DNA of 64,000 bases, taken from Burhinus oedicnemus. Its lineage: Eukaryota > Chordata > Aves > Charadriiformes > Burhinidae. The first letter of the stretch is position 1, and every line of letters begins with the position of its first letter. The DNA lies in NCBI GenBank assembly GCA_008921705.1, contig VFFE01007027.1, positions 54,976 through 118,975 of the forward strand, given 5' to 3'. Made by a program: the position numbers and the translations under genes. Positions 12,005 through 25,260 of the stretch are shown here, one piece after another. The notes under the pieces are model-generated. The model worked only from the letters and a program-made list of their open reading frames with translations, did not search any database and had not been told where the DNA came from.

Positions 12005-15000
12005 CACACGGTCACTGCCAGCCCTGCATGGGCAGTGCAGATCTGACCCTTTTGTGCCTCTCAGAAGTATGCTTACGCCTGCTCCCAGTCTACGGACATA
12101 GTGAGGGGGATGATGGCTTTGATGTTTAATAAGACCAAAGCTTTGCAGTTCCAAAGCTTGTTGGCAGATTAGTTCTGTACTGTTGCTCAAGGGCTATGGC
12201 AACATTTGCTGTTCTTGACAGATTAATGTTTAGATGGCACGTTACAAATACGCAACTCCAACGGCAATAAAAAAAAAAGGAGAGATGAATTCCTGCTTCC
12301 CTCTACTTGCTTAAGGGAACACATTTTTTTTCAGGAATTATTTGGTTCCCTTGGGGGGAAGAGGTAGAAATTAGAGAAGTCTTCCCTATTCATTATGACA
12401 AGAAAACCTTGATTTTTAATAGTTCTCCCTCATGATGGACATAGACTGATCTGGGCCAGCAGGTGGGAACCACGACATGTGAGGAAGCGCTAGGGGCTCT
12501 CAGCAGCCACACCAGCTGTACAGACCAAGGGTACACCAGCCCATCTGTCAGGCTTGCAAGGATACAGACTTCTCCAAGCTGGAGGGCTCCTCTCCAAATG
12601 GGAGAGGTGAGAGTCAGCTGAGGTCTGGGGAAGGATTTGAGGAGGCATCAGGTGGCTGAGCACAAGGCAAGACAAGGTATAAAGAGCTCCCAGCTGTGGC
12701 GATGGACATGGCTGGTGCTGTTCCCCTAGCACACAGACATCTAATCCCTGCCTTGAGACCTGCATTAACACTCCCAGGGGAGGAGGCCAAGACATTTGCT
12801 GACACACTGATACACCACTGCCACAGGCTCCTAAAGGAGGCCATCTGCCTGTGGGACAACCTGCTGGTCCTCCAGAGATAGCCTGAGCCTCAGTGCTGGA
12901 TACTGGATGTCTACAGGGGACCTGCAGATACACATCTGAATCCAGCATGATTCAAGGAGAAGATACAGCCAATAAAAGGCTGCATAATCTCTCCATCTCA
13001 TCTACTGTCATTCTCGACTTCAACACCTCCACATCTCCAAACCTGTCCATCTTTCCCCTAAAGAATGCATTTCCCAGTTCTCCAAGACAGGGTGCCCCAT
13101 GTCCAGGGGACATTTCACCTGCTGTCCCTCTCACAGAAGAAAGCTTTGGAAGGTGCTGCATGACTGACGTGGCTTTGGTGCTTGATTTCTTGCTGGCTTT
13201 CACTGCAGTTTTGGTAGGTCTGCACTGAGCAAAAATACTGGTGCATCCTCACTGCCTATGATCAAAACTATTTCTGTGCTACACAGCATCTGTTTTTTTG
13301 GGACCTATGCTAGCAACACCATGCGGGAGTGTGCTGGGCTATTTGTGCATCCCAAACTGCTCAGGGAGAACTTCAGGGCATGGCTCTGCGTAAGGCTTCA
13401 CTGAACTCCCTAGTCATACACTTAAGTTTCTCTGTATCCAAGTCACTTTTCAACCTGGAAATTTGACTCCCTGGTCAGGGAGATATCTTTGAAAAATTCA
13501 CTCTCCTTTCTCATTCTTGGACATCCATCTTGAATCGCAGGAGAGGGAGACATACCAGTAACGTCATTTCAGCTCCCAAGGAAAGCCCAGCCCAAGATAT
13601 TGAGGCCTGTTGACCTTCCCCGTGATGAAGCAGAGGAAGCTGGTGCTGGCAAGTGGATTGAAGAAGATGCCCTGTTGGCAATCAAAGAGCACAAACCTGA
13701 GGCAGCTAGGTGATGCAGACTCACAAGGACAGCCCTAGGGAAGTATGACTTTGGAGAAATCTTTAAGAGATTGCACGGGGGTTTGAACAAGGCATCCAAA
13801 ATAGAAGGTGTCTTCCCAGTCCTTTTTGAAGTTCATTCATCTCCACAGATAGAGTAATGAAATTATTCACAATCTTCAAGAGTATCCAGTTAAGCTTTCA
13901 ATGTGCTGCCCATTTGCCTGGGATCTGAGATTTCATGTATGTTGTGAGCACACAAATGGGCCTCAAGGGTGCTGCTGAGAAGCAAATGTCCCACCCACCT
14001 CAAAAAGAGGCGCTTTGTCTGAAAGGAGCTAAAACTGTCTCAGGCACGCTTCCGCAAGAGGTCAGCCAAGGCTGGAACTTCAGTGTGACTGAAGCTGCAT
14101 GCCCTTAAGAAAAGACTGAAAATTACATGAAAACTGGTGGAGGGAAATGAAAACCCAGAGAAAGAGATTGGTGAGAAGTGAAAAAGCAAAACAAAAAAGT
14201 GTCAAAGAAGCTTTGATGTCATGACAGCTACCATATAGCCCATCTTCAGATCTCTCCAGTCAGCCTAGCGTGGGTGGGGAGAACTTTCTAGACAGAAGGC
14301 ACTAGTTAACTGTCCTAACATCTAGGACAGGCTTTTCATCTTTAGTTACTAGTGAATCAGCACTGGGAAAAGTGACAGAAAAGAAGCCCTCATTGAACAT
14401 GAGCACCTTCTGTCACCTCCCAAGCTAGCATACAAGCTGTCAAGACACATGTGCCTCCCTGCTGTCCCTGGGTCTCGACTCCTCATAAGCAAGGCTGCCA
14501 GCAGCAACAGTGAGCAGGAGATCTTTGAAAGCATGCAGTGCTCATGGTTCCCTTTTTTTTCAGCTATCTCATACTTCTAGTCCAGTGAAGATGATTTATT
14601 ATTTATTACTACGGCTCCAGATGTTAATTCTAGGTAAGAAATTTCCAGTGTCCATGGCACATGAATCTACTAGTCCAGACAGGAAAAGCAACGGAAAGCA
14701 CCCCTTCTGCATGCAGAATCTGCTGCCTGTGGTAAGGGCTTCTGGGCAGCTCTTCTCCAGTGGCCAAACATATGGCCTGAGGGACATACCTGACAGTTAA
14801 GGCTCACTAAGGTCAAGAGCCATGAGATGGTCTTTGATCACAGCATCCTTCTTCCTGCACATTTGACCCCGGTCAAGAGGGTTTTGGCTGGCTATCCCAG
14901 AAAAATGGAGTCCCTCTTCCTTTTGAAAGCTCTTGCAGGGACTACACAGATGGTGGACTATTCCTGCAAATATTACCTTTGGACTTCCTGGTCCACTCAC

Positions 15001-16102
15001 TGGTGTCGCAGAGGCCCAACATGTCTCTCCTCAAAGGTCAATGGAAGTGGACAAAGCTGTGTCTCTAGGAATGGTCTTGGGGAGGTACAAGGCTGCACCA
15101 ACCTCTTGCAGACAGCACCCTGTGCCCTCTCTAGCCTGTGTGGAGAACGCCCAAGACTGCCCTTGCTTAACTCCATCCTTCTGTGCTGAACCAGATGCAC
15201 GAAAATTTAAAAAAATTGCCACATCTGAAAATTTACTACTTGCAAATGCCATTGATAAAACTGGTTAGGGATTTTTCTGTCCAGATTCTGTTATTGCTGG
15301 AAAATGCCTAATTCTTTTAGTTTTGAACAATTCCTTAAAACTTTTTTTTTTACCCCATTTCAAAAACATCCACAAAGTTCTGCTCTTGTGTTCAGGATGA
15401 ATTGCAGCTAAATATTTACATGGTAAAAAAGGTGTAGTAAGATAATCAGTCAAACAAAGCATCTCAAGAAGTACAAACCAAAATGGCTTGAATGACCCAT
15501 TTCTATGTCATTTGCAGAGCAATTACTTATGAAAATTGAAAAACTTCGACCTTTCGCCCTGTATCAGGGCAGAGCAATAATTACTGATAATTATTATTTG
15601 CTGCTATTAATTAATAACAACATTATCAGAATGTTCCTGCTGGAAGCAAAACTTTTTCTGCCCAGCTGTTGATCTAAATCTTGCAAGGGTTGGCATATTT
15701 CCTTTGCTCCCCCAGATCTTAATTAAAGTATGCCAAATTCAGTAGCTCTCATAATGCAATCCATATTACAGAGGAATGTGAACAAGTAGGTGCTTCAAAA
15801 TAACGCGATAAGGAGAAGCTGTAGCAGAAAGACACAATGCACTGATACAAGCTACTGGAGTAATGTTTCAAGTATGTTGCTTATTTGTGCGAAGGGTTGA
15901 AAAAGAAGACAGTTCTGTCATTGTCCCCTGACCAATCCCAGAGGATGACGCTCTGGAAAACCACAAAAGGCTGGACTCCACAAAACTGCTGATGGAAAGA
16001 AAAGAAAGCAACTAGAATAAATGCAGAGGCCTTATCCAGAGCAGCTAATCAAGGCATGTTTGCTGTATGGTAGAGTCCAAACCACAGGGACACCCACTTC
16101 TG

Positions 16103-16181
16103 GGCTCAGTGAAGACAACAGTGCAGCTCCGACTGAGCTGTGGGAGCTCAACACGATCTGTGCTGTTGTCTTCACTGAGCC
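16103..16181 (+). other. Hairpin with a perfect 19-bp stem
   Basis: GGCTCAGTGAAGACAACAG at 16103-16121 is the exact reverse complement of 16163-16181. On the plus-strand RNA the stem extends by two G·U pairs and three Watson-Crick pairs (CAG/CTG). An alternative inner stem (GCTCC/GGAGC) lies in the loop region. The structure is antisense to NRG2. It could be a small RNA hairpin, a palindromic transposon remnant or an inverted duplication; no target-site duplication is visible. Confidence 0.65.
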
Positions 16182-19100
16182 TCACTCTTGCAGGATCAGC
16201 TTCCACATTCTGATAGTTCTCAAGGGTCTGCAATTTTAATACATGCATTAAAAAGGACGCATTGAACAGGACGCATAGACAGGCCACTTGAACCCGAAAA
16301 GGTACCTGATCTCATCACCCAAGATAAACAGCCTGCAAAACCCAGTGAATGAGTCCTGGCTGGTTCAAGAGATTTGGAACAGGATGGGAGATTTTCACCC
16401 TTAGGTCAACACTGTGTGTTCTTCATTTCTAAGGATGTTGCAACACCTCCCCACAGAACTGCTCATATATCCATGGCAAAGTGACATACTTGTGGTTGTG
16501 CAACTTCTGCTGACCAAATCAGTAGAGTCATTGAGATGGATGGCATAGCTCCTGACACCACGGCGGAGCTGAGCAAGCTGTGCTGCAAGGAGGACCACGG
16601 CCATACAAAATCAGCCTGATGTTCACCTCCTTGGATGGTGCTCTGGAAAAGCACAGGGGAGCTGGCAATGTGGCTCACCCTTCAGAATGATCTTTTCCCT
16701 TTCCTGGGAAAATCTGCAGAAAGGAATACACATGGAGGAGGTAAGCAAATGGGCTTCTAGGAATTTGGTAATTTGCATACATTAACTAGTTTAAAAACGA
16801 ATTGGTCATTTCTCTTTTGCTTTGTTTTGTTTTTTATTCTCTCCTTCACTTTCACTTTTTGTCCGAGGTCCTCCAGGCCTTTGACCTCTCTCACGTAACG
16901 CAATGCTGTCAGACCAAACCCAGAGAGTCTTGTTTATCTGTCAGCATTTGTAAATCCTTTAGCCTGACTCGTGCAAACATAACCAGTCCAACATGATGGG
17001 GGGTGTTGCTTTATAAAGTTTTTTAAGTCTTCTCATCCCACGCAATTTAGGAAGATCCTGGCCCAGGGTACCAACCACTTTGATTACAACAACCACACAA
17101 AAGAGTCACAAAGTACGTTTAAGGGGGCAGAGAAGGGCTGTGCAGCAATGAGACTTGGCTTTGTTTTTCTTTGGCTGGGAAGACCCCTACTGTAGATAAT
17201 GTGTGCCAAGACCTAGCTGGGAAAAAGAGTATTTCTGCTGTGATACACATGCTAGCACAACCCTGTGGGGCATGGCACCCAGTCTCAAACTGCTCTAAGT
17301 TGTGCCAAGAACCCAATGGTCTCCAGGACAGAGGCAGACTCAAGATCAGAGGCTGCTAGCCACCCCAACCGCTAGGTGCAGCTGGACACAACAAACCAGT
17401 CACTGCTCTTCTGTGTCCCAGCCCAGCTCAAGGTCTTGAGACTTGCTTGTGTGCATCCCTTCGGCAGGCACTGGAATTTGCTGTACTCAAACTCTCCACT
17501 TCCCTACAGTTATGGTGAGAAAACAGTCCAACTCCTAAGGCCTCTCTGAGCAAAATGGTCTGGAGAAGGATCGAAAAATTCTTCTTGTCAACAAGAGCCT
17601 GGGGATTCTTAATTTACTAAGGCTGTTGAGTTAATTCTGTATGTGTGCGGCTCAGTCGTTTCCTGGGTTTATGCCAAAAATTTGCAGAATATCTGAGGCA
17701 GATCACACTTCTCCCATCTAACTTCCAGGTGGTCTGTTTGAGAGTCAGGATAACAGCACAGATTATATCATGTTCAGATTTCCTTTGACACTAGCATGTG
17801 TAGAATTTACTTCAAATAGGGACAAAATTATGCAAGTACAATATGCAAAAAAGACACAATTTCTGGAATAGCTCCAAGTCTGTTCTGGGCTCTTCCCCCA
17901 TGAAAATGCATTGTCCAAGGTCTAGCTGGCGTGTGTTGAAAAGGGATGGAGGAGGTGGGTTTACAGGCAAACAGTTTGTTCCCCAGAATTTAAAAGACCA
18001 GGAGGAAGATGTTTCTGGGAAGCCTGTTAAAAAATAATAAAAAAAGGCCAGTGGCCAATTCAGGCACTACCTGTAACAAATCAAGCATAAGCCTCTTCAG
18101 GAGAAGAAATCATCTGAGAACCCAGCTGCTCTTTTTCCTCCAGAATGCCAGGGGTAACATCTACAGGAAGGATCTCCTAAGCTTGTGGACAGCTGCAAAC
18201 AGTGAAATCCACTCCAGGAAGCTGATTACAGGATGGTGCCAGGTAGTGAACAAGAACACTCTAAAATTCTGTTTTCTGATGGCTGGTATTGGAAAGGCTG
18301 GTAACATCACATGGATGCCAGGGTGCTAGAATCTCCTTAGCACTCGGTGAAGGAGGACTGCAAGCTGGCACGTGGTGCCAGAAGACCCCCAAGGCCCTGC
18401 TGACTCTAATCAGAATAGCAAAGTGGGAACAGCACATGGGCACATGCGTTGTTCCTGGCTCAAGCTGCTTATGCAGCTCTTGTTTGATCTCCAAAGCATT
18501 TGAAGAGGTTGTGTGCAGAAGGACCTATCAATCTCCTCCATGCTCATGTCTCAGAGGCATGGCGTGGCTGGAGGACCAAGGCTGGCTCCCACATTAGAGA
18601 GTTCAGAAATACAGGTCAAAGCCTGCATCTTTGTCGCCTCTACCTTCTCCTCTGAATCTGTATCATTGTATCTTTCACAAACCACAGCAGCAGCCCTCCT
18701 GCCTTGATGTAAGGAGGAAGCTGGTTTGCAGGCAGGCAAATGTGAAGTCCATTTATCCATTATCAGCCTTCCCCAAGAATCATCCACGTTATTGGGAAAG
18801 CCATTTTATGGGAAATACTATGTTCAGTTCAAATGCTTCTGCATTCCTCAATAACTAACTACTGCCTTCTGGAGTCCAGAAACTAAAATTATACCACTTC
18901 AAAAGACAGGATTTCTTATCTTCAGTCTATGATTTAATGATAAAAACACCCAAGGAGAATGAACATCCAGCTATCTCTTCAAGCAGTAAGATCAGAAATT
19001 ACTGTACTGTGTGGAAGGCAGTTGGGTCCCCTGGGTTCCTGTTAACACAGAACTGTCTTCTCTGGCAGATGAATAGTGACAGTGCAGACCTTCAAAGCAC

Positions 19101-20177
19101 CTCTTTTTGGTTAACATTTTGCTGTCCTTCCATACACACCCATTCAATTCCCATCTGGTTTTAGCAATTTGTATCTTGGGACTCATCAGAAAAGGAAATC
19201 ATTTTACCATCTGCAAGTAAGGAATTGAGGCTTTAAATGATATGAAATAATTAGGTCTGTTTTGTATGGCACATAAAATCTTAATGGAATCCATCACTGA
19301 GCTTCCCCTCTGCTCATCAGCTATCATAGCAGCCTGGTTTGAAGGTAGGCTCTTTCTTTGCAAGGCTGGAATCACTTTGGTTAAAACAGTCTATCTGCTG
19401 AAGACACTTGATAACCACCACATGTATCCTTCATTAGGAAAAACTGAGCCTTACCGTTATAGCTGTGTATAGCAGGAGTTCAGGGTCAGCTGTGAGATGC
19501 TATTGGGCTTGCTGGCTGTGACAGGTTTGAACCAGAGGTGAAAAGGTCTCACATCACATTCCACATCCGTTGGACTATGCAGCCCCACTTTAACCTCTCC
19601 AAGAAATTTCATTTTAAGGGTAACTTAGTATGTCTCCCTGGGGTTTTTTGCAGGTTTTAACATTTGAAGGGGCAGAGAGTGGTGAAAAGCTGTGTGCTAA
19701 ACCTGCTTCTGGGCCCATGAGGAGCAGACAGGAGAGGTAAGAGGCTGGTCTCAGCAAGGGACCCACCCCAGTCACGGAGGAGGGAGGTGGCTGTGCACTG
19801 GGGAAAGCCTCCCTGCTTGGAGGGGAGGATGTGTCAGTGGGGGATGTGGAGCTTTGACCTAGCTCAGGGAGACCGAAAGGGACCCGACCTTCCCTGAAGC
19901 TGCAGAAGAGAAAGGGAAGAAAGGGAAAGGAAACAGCCAGGACAAACATATTCTTAGAGGAAGAGTGAGGACAAGTGAATAGTGGCACTCACACAAAGAA
20001 AATAAGAACCCTCCTCCGCCACCCCCACCCCTCTAGTCTCCCTTTCTAAACCTGTCCAGCTCAACCTGCAATCGCCAGGAGAATTTCAGAGCTACCCCTC
20101 CTCTGGCAGTTGCACAGAAGTCTCCTCTTCCCCAGCCAAGTAATTCCCATATTGACACAAGAACTACACTCACTTAC

Positions 20178-20298
20178 TTGCAAGACAGCTGATTAATCCC
20201 TTCGATGTAGTAGCATACCCCACCATTGACACAATAGGATTTGGCTGTTTCGTTGCATTTTCTAGCATGCCCAGACCAGGAGGAGAGAGTTGTGGTTA
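20178..20298 (-). CDS. NRG2: NRG2 exon: spacer and common N-terminal part of the EGF-like domain
   Basis: This 121-nt exon encodes TTTLSSWSGHARK, CNETAKSYCVNGGV and CYYIEGINQLSC, then ends in AA of a split Lys codon. It provides the first four EGF cysteines with spacings C-x7-C-x5-C-x10-C, followed by C-x1-C into the next exon. The EGF domain binds and activates ErbB receptors. The sequence is virtually the mammalian NRG2 sequence as I know it, which makes the gene assignment secure. NET is an N-glycosylation sequon, and the preceding TTTLSS stretch is the short Ser/Thr-rich spacer. The acceptor is TTTTTTTTCCCTGCAG and the donor is GTAAGTGAG. Entry phase is 1, exit phase is 2. Failure to splice would give Lys and an immediate TAA stop, leaving a broken EGF fold. 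Confidence 0.98.
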
Positions 20299-23002
20299 CT
20301 GCAGGGAAAAAAAATACACACACAAAAAGGGTATATTGTTATTTGCTTTGTTGGGCAATTCTTTTTTCTTAGATGGTTTTCAACTAGTTCGTTTGCCAAA
20401 GTAAAAAACTCCAGAGCTACAAACCTCAGCCTGTGCCTTTAGACCCACCTTCACCTCTCCAGGTCCTGGGGCTGCAACTTGACTTTTCATAGCAAAAGTG
20501 GCCAAGTGACTAAGAAGTTGAGGACATGCCTTCCTCTAAGCAGCCAGCATGTCAGGACAAGATCATCTTTTTGGCAAACTGTAGGAAAAAGTGCCCCTTT
20601 CCCACCTGTCCTTGCCCTCCCCTTATATATGCATGCAACCCTGCACCAGCAGGCAGGCAGGAGGTCAGGAAGAACACATGCTGCAGAGTCACAGAGTCAC
20701 AGTGGCATGCTGCTGAGCCCTGATTTGTGTCATGATACTGGACCAAGACCCAGAGATACTACAGGGGACATTTCATTGTTCCACATCTCTGGGAGGAAAC
20801 AAGTTATCAGAGCCAGCAGCAAGTGCCCTCATTGTCCCTGGAACAGATCCAGCACAAGCAAGAACAGCTCCATCTCTCCCTCCCTTGTTTCTGAGCATTT
20901 CTCTCTCATGCCCCAATGGGCTGCCTCAAGAGATAATGAAGAAGTTCAGCAGTAGAAGTCAGTCAGCCCCAGTCTGTGCTAAGAGGGAAGCAGCCAGCAT
21001 GACTCAAGTTTCGTGGGGTACAGATGCTTTTCCAAATCCAAATGTCTTCCTGGAGAAGAACTTTCCAGCCATCTAAGGTATAAAAACAAAACTGACAGTA
21101 CTCTGCAGAATTTCACTGCAATTCCTGTATCTGAATGACTCAGACAAACTTACTGCCCAAACCAGAAAGTCTCCAAAGGCATGACAAAGGCTTCTAGGAA
21201 GGGAAAAAGCTTTTGTTAGAGCAAATGATACAAGTTACAAAAGCAGACCAGCTTTGGGGAATGCAGACCCATCTTCACATAACTGAAAGAAGGGCTGGGC
21301 ACTCAAAAGCATCTGCTTTTTCCAACCAAATACTTAATCTCATTAAAGATATTCCCCCTTCCTGGACTACCCATCTTGCTTATACCCTAACACAGTTACA
21401 TCTCCAGCAGTGTGGCTACTACTTACTTTCCAGCACCTTTTATGCTGTATTTGAGGTTTCTGAGGAGATACCCTCCTCCATTCTGTTTTCCAAAGCATGA
21501 ACAAACCTCATGGAGAGGTTAGGAACTTCAGACCAGTTGCTGAAGGCTGAATAGCTCATTGACATAGGATTCAAGGAAGAAGGCTGGAGACACAGCCCTA
21601 GCAGGAGCTAGTCAGAACCATGGGAGAAGCAGCAAGGCATGCCAGAGCCTGCCCCGGAGGGAGCCAGGGCTGCTCCCCACATCTCAGACAGCCCCTGTAC
21701 CCGTCCCACCTCTGCAGCAGGCTCAGAGGCTGCCATGGGTGCCTGCCCTGCTGCCTCCAGCTGCAGCCCACATCACACAAGCCAAGGTCTCTGTTCTCAC
21801 GCTTGGGCTCCAGCCCAGCGCCTGCTGGGCACTTCCAGGCTCTCACAGGTAAAGGAGTGCTCCCAGCATCCTGTGAAGCTTCCCACATTTGGGTGATGTT
21901 TGGCACACAAGCAACCAAACAAGCTTGTTCTGGCTCTCTTGCTTTTAAGACTATCTCTGGCTGCATGGGGTCCACACTTCTCTGAATGAGTTTGCTGATC
22001 AGGCTGTGCACAGCAGGGGCAGCCCACTCTGTTACCTGCACACAGCTCAAGGCAGAGCCAATCTTACTGTTCATTTTGCTTCAACCAATGCATCATCTGA
22101 CCCCATTGTCTTCTGTTCCCATAGGGAAGTCAACGCCTTCCACTGTCTGACAGAGCTGGGGTTGTGCACCAAGCGCAGCTATTTCTATGCTTTGCCTTGA
22201 ATAACAATTGCCTCTGGGGTTCTCTTTTCACAGCTATCCAAGGCAGAGCAAGTTGTCCCAAATTGCTCTGCAAAGCATACATCGCAAATACTTCAGCAAG
22301 GACTGAAAATGCAAATGGCCCTGGGACAGCAAATAGCTGCTCCCCTCCTAAGGCATGTAACGCCCACCAGCTGGGAGCCAAATGTTCAGAGCAGTGTACA
22401 CATACTAAAGTGCATGCTGGGGTTTAGAACAGATGATTATTTGACCAAGCCGCCAAAGAAGTCCTTGCAAAAACCCCTCAAATATGAAAACTTCCAAACT
22501 TCTGTAGGGAAATTCAGCACTCCCTTCCAGTTAAGATTAATGGGAACTAGAAGCCAAAGCCATCATAATGCCTTTGTAACAAGTCTGTGTAATTTATGCC
22601 TTTATGAGACAGTAGCACACTTCTAAGGCCAGTGGAGAGCTGTGGGTTCAGAACAGAGGAGATCTAACTGTGTGTGACAGCACCTGGACTTTCTTTGCAA
22701 GGCCTTCTCTTTAGCTACTGCTTGATGCAGCCACTTAAACCAATCCTTAACACCAAATGCCACTGTAATAATGAGTCTGAAAATAAAACCTAGCCTGGCA
22801 GCATGCAGCTGTGTCCCAAAATGCAGTTGGGGCCAGGCTGTGCACGGGCTTCACTGTGCATGTGCATAGGAAGCTGTAGGTTGTGCAGGCTGCTGGACTA
22901 GCAGGAGCTGCCTGCTAGCTCTCACTGCAGCTCTCTTGGGGCTGGCTGGGTCGGTCTTGTGGAGGCAGAAGCAGCGGCAGAGCAAGCAAGGGCCTGCCAG
23001 GG

Positions 23003-23722
23003 TGTCCTGGTTTGAGGTAAAATGGGATCAAGTTTGTTCAGTAACTTTGCTTTTTAGCTAGGCCTCTTCTAAGTGCTGAAATTAACAGCATATTGTGCAG
23101 AAATTCTTCACTCTCACAGCGATAAGACCGATGTTTATAGTTGATGCCAAGGAATGGTATGCAGAGAGGCTCTTGCTTATACTTATTGCTATAACAACTG
23201 ACGCCAGCCAACTTTATCTGCCCCATTGGAGGGTCGGAAGCAGAAAAGCGTAGAGGGGTCACACCTGTGGGGAGGAGCGGACAGGACAGGTGACCCAAAA
23301 CTGACCAACAGGGTATTCCATCCCATCTGCTTCATGCTCAGTATAAAACCTGAGGGATCAAAGGGTCAACCCTCTTTCTTCAATGGCTGGCATTTGAAGA
23401 GGACTCTGTCTGTTCATCTGCCTTTGATCCCGATCCTGAATCCAGATCCGGAATCTAGTTCCCGTCCGTCACTGAGTCCAGTCTGGGACTTTTCCAGTGC
23501 CTGCTGATGATGTGGTCGTCATCCTGGGAGCTTGATATGGTTTTGTATATATTTCACTATTTTCTTTTTATTTTATTATTAATATTTCATTGAAGTAGTT
23601 TTTTTCTAAACTCATAAGTCTCTTTCTCTCTCTCCCTCCTCTCCTTGAAGAGAGAAGTGGGGGAGAGCATCTGTTATTCATCTTCATTGGCCAATCTGGC
23701 CCAAACCAAAGTGTGAAAATAG
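23003..23722 (+). mobile_element. Solo LTR of an avian ERVL-like endogenous retrovirus
   Basis: The element begins TGTCCTGGTTTGAGG, the typical start of a large family of avian LTRs. It contains the characteristic block AACTGACCAACAGGGTATTC near 23300 and a TATA-like GTATAAAA at 23341-23348. It ends in a pyrimidine-rich tract (about 23620-23645) followed by AGAGCATCTGTTATTCATC and a diverged CCAAACCAAA terminus. No retroviral gene is adjacent, so it is a solo LTR left by recombination between two LTRs. A CAGGG pentamer lies immediately before it (22998-23002) and again at 23723-23727, a possible 5-bp target-site duplication; the 3' edge is uncertain. The sequence is diverged and lacks an obvious AATAAA. 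It lies antisense to NRG2. Confidence 0.85.
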
Positions 23723-24799
23723 CAGGGGGGCAGGTACACAGACGACAGCCACTGTCCCTTCCAGCAGTCCCCAAGTGCTGCCTGGCCAGCACACATCATG
23801 GGAGCTGCTGGAAGCCGCTCGCAGGGCGGCCTTCGGTTTGGAGTACTTGCAGGCTTTTACAGTACCTTAAAACTGCACAATGAAGAGGTCTCTGTTAAAG
23901 CTGCAAGTGTTCCGTCAGATCACAGAGCACAGAAACTTCATGGACCAAGGCACTGGTGCAAATTGAAAGGCACATGGATGAAGAACAAGCGCAGCCTGCA
24001 GGAAACTGTCATCCCTGCAACCATCAAATGTACCACTTGCTAGCAATCAAAATGATCCATCTGGCAAAGTCTCACATCATAAATCCTACAGGAAATGATC
24101 CTGGAGCGAGCCTCCCCACAGTAAGGGAGGAGCAGAGAGGGAGAAATAAAAACAGAGCCCAGAAACCTACCTATAGAAAACACCTGAGCTACCCTTTCCA
24201 CCAGAAAAGCTGGACAGGAAGATGCAGTGCTGTGTGATGTTGTGATACCAGCACGGATTACAGTGCTGACCAGCTAGAGGTTGCATGAGATTTTCATCCC
24301 ACATAAACAATTTTGTTCCTTTTAAACGAACAAAAAAGAGACTGACATGAATGAGGTCTGGGACATGCATGTTGTGCAATTCTAGAAAGAGAGCTGTCAA
24401 CAGGGCTCCGCCTGTCAGAAAAATATGTGGCTGATCAGTTCTAGAAGCATCTTGCTAATGTCGTTATCTTTTAAATCCTGCAGGTACTGTGCCTTTTCTC
24501 CCCAAGAAGCACAAAGTGTTTTAAAACTGAATCACAGAATCATATTACTATGGTCCATTTGTTGGCAGCAGAGATGTGGCAATGGCTACAAAAAGAGGCA
24601 GTAAGCCCAGTTCCCTGTTGAGAAGAGAGTGTCGTGAAATACAGGCCATTATAAGACTATAAGCTGAGCAGTACTAGTCAAAGCAAAGCCCTGTCTTGTC
24701 TCTGACAGCAGCTAATAGACAATGCTTAAGGAAGACGATTGGCACAAGCATGCAATGATAATTTTCTTCTGGCCATCTAGGATGAGCAGCTCAGACAAC

Positions 24800-25260
24800 C
24801 TAAGTCAGCTGCAGTGTCTTTACATTTAATAGCCTTTGATGGATCTCTCTTCCATGAACGTGTCTAGTTTCTGTTTGAACACATCTAATCTTGTAGCATC
24901 CACATATTTGTGACAAGAGCTCCAGTGTTATGCACACCTCTCCATTTACTTCTTTTAAACCTGCCCCTTCCTGGCTCTTGCATTAGAACAAATAGTGATC
25001 ACCCCCACTCTGTGCTACCTGGTGGCTTTACAGGCACAGTCAGCATCTCCTTCCCTAGCTAGAAAGCAATGATCTCTTAGTAGCTTCTTATACAGAGGTT
25101 GATCCAGCTGCAGCACTTTTTTGTGCCATGTCTGGTTCTGTTTTTCCCTTTGGAGATGGTGAGACGATCCTGCAAACGATATTTATGTCACCCTGGTTTG
25201 TTCTCTATTCCATTCATTGTAACTCCTAACATTCATTTTTAGTTTTGATGTACTGAATAC
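24800..25260 (-). repeat. Ancient, eroded CR1 LINE fragment
   Basis: The plus strand has phrases that match the reverse complement of an old reptile/bird CR1: AGCCTTTGATGGATCTCTCT, TCCATGAACGTGTCTAG, TTTTAAACCTGCC, then AACTCCTAACATTCATTTTTAG in the order and spacing I recall for that family. Many substitutions and small indels are present and the 3' terminal tail is missing. It is far older than the CR1 copy at 35370-35935 and should be shared by many birds. Confidence 0.7.

Larger units (their letters stand above)
10601..20177 (-). other. NRG2: NRG2 intron between the common EGF exon and the alpha exon
   Basis: This 9.6-kb intron starts GTAAGTGAG at 20177 downward and ends CCCCTCCAG just above 10600. 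It contains a short (CCAGGT)n tandem at 11979-12004 and a strong hairpin at 16103-16181. There is also an AT-rich, non-repetitive block at about 15500-15790 with several TAAT/ATTA cores. No CR1 or LTR element was recognised. Open frames up to about 150 codons are present but show no family resemblance. Confidence 0.85.

Noticed and set aside
16021..16287. Similar peptides (SEDNS, VVFTEP) in frames on both strands
   Set aside because: They result from the inverted repeat at 16103-16181, not from coding selection.
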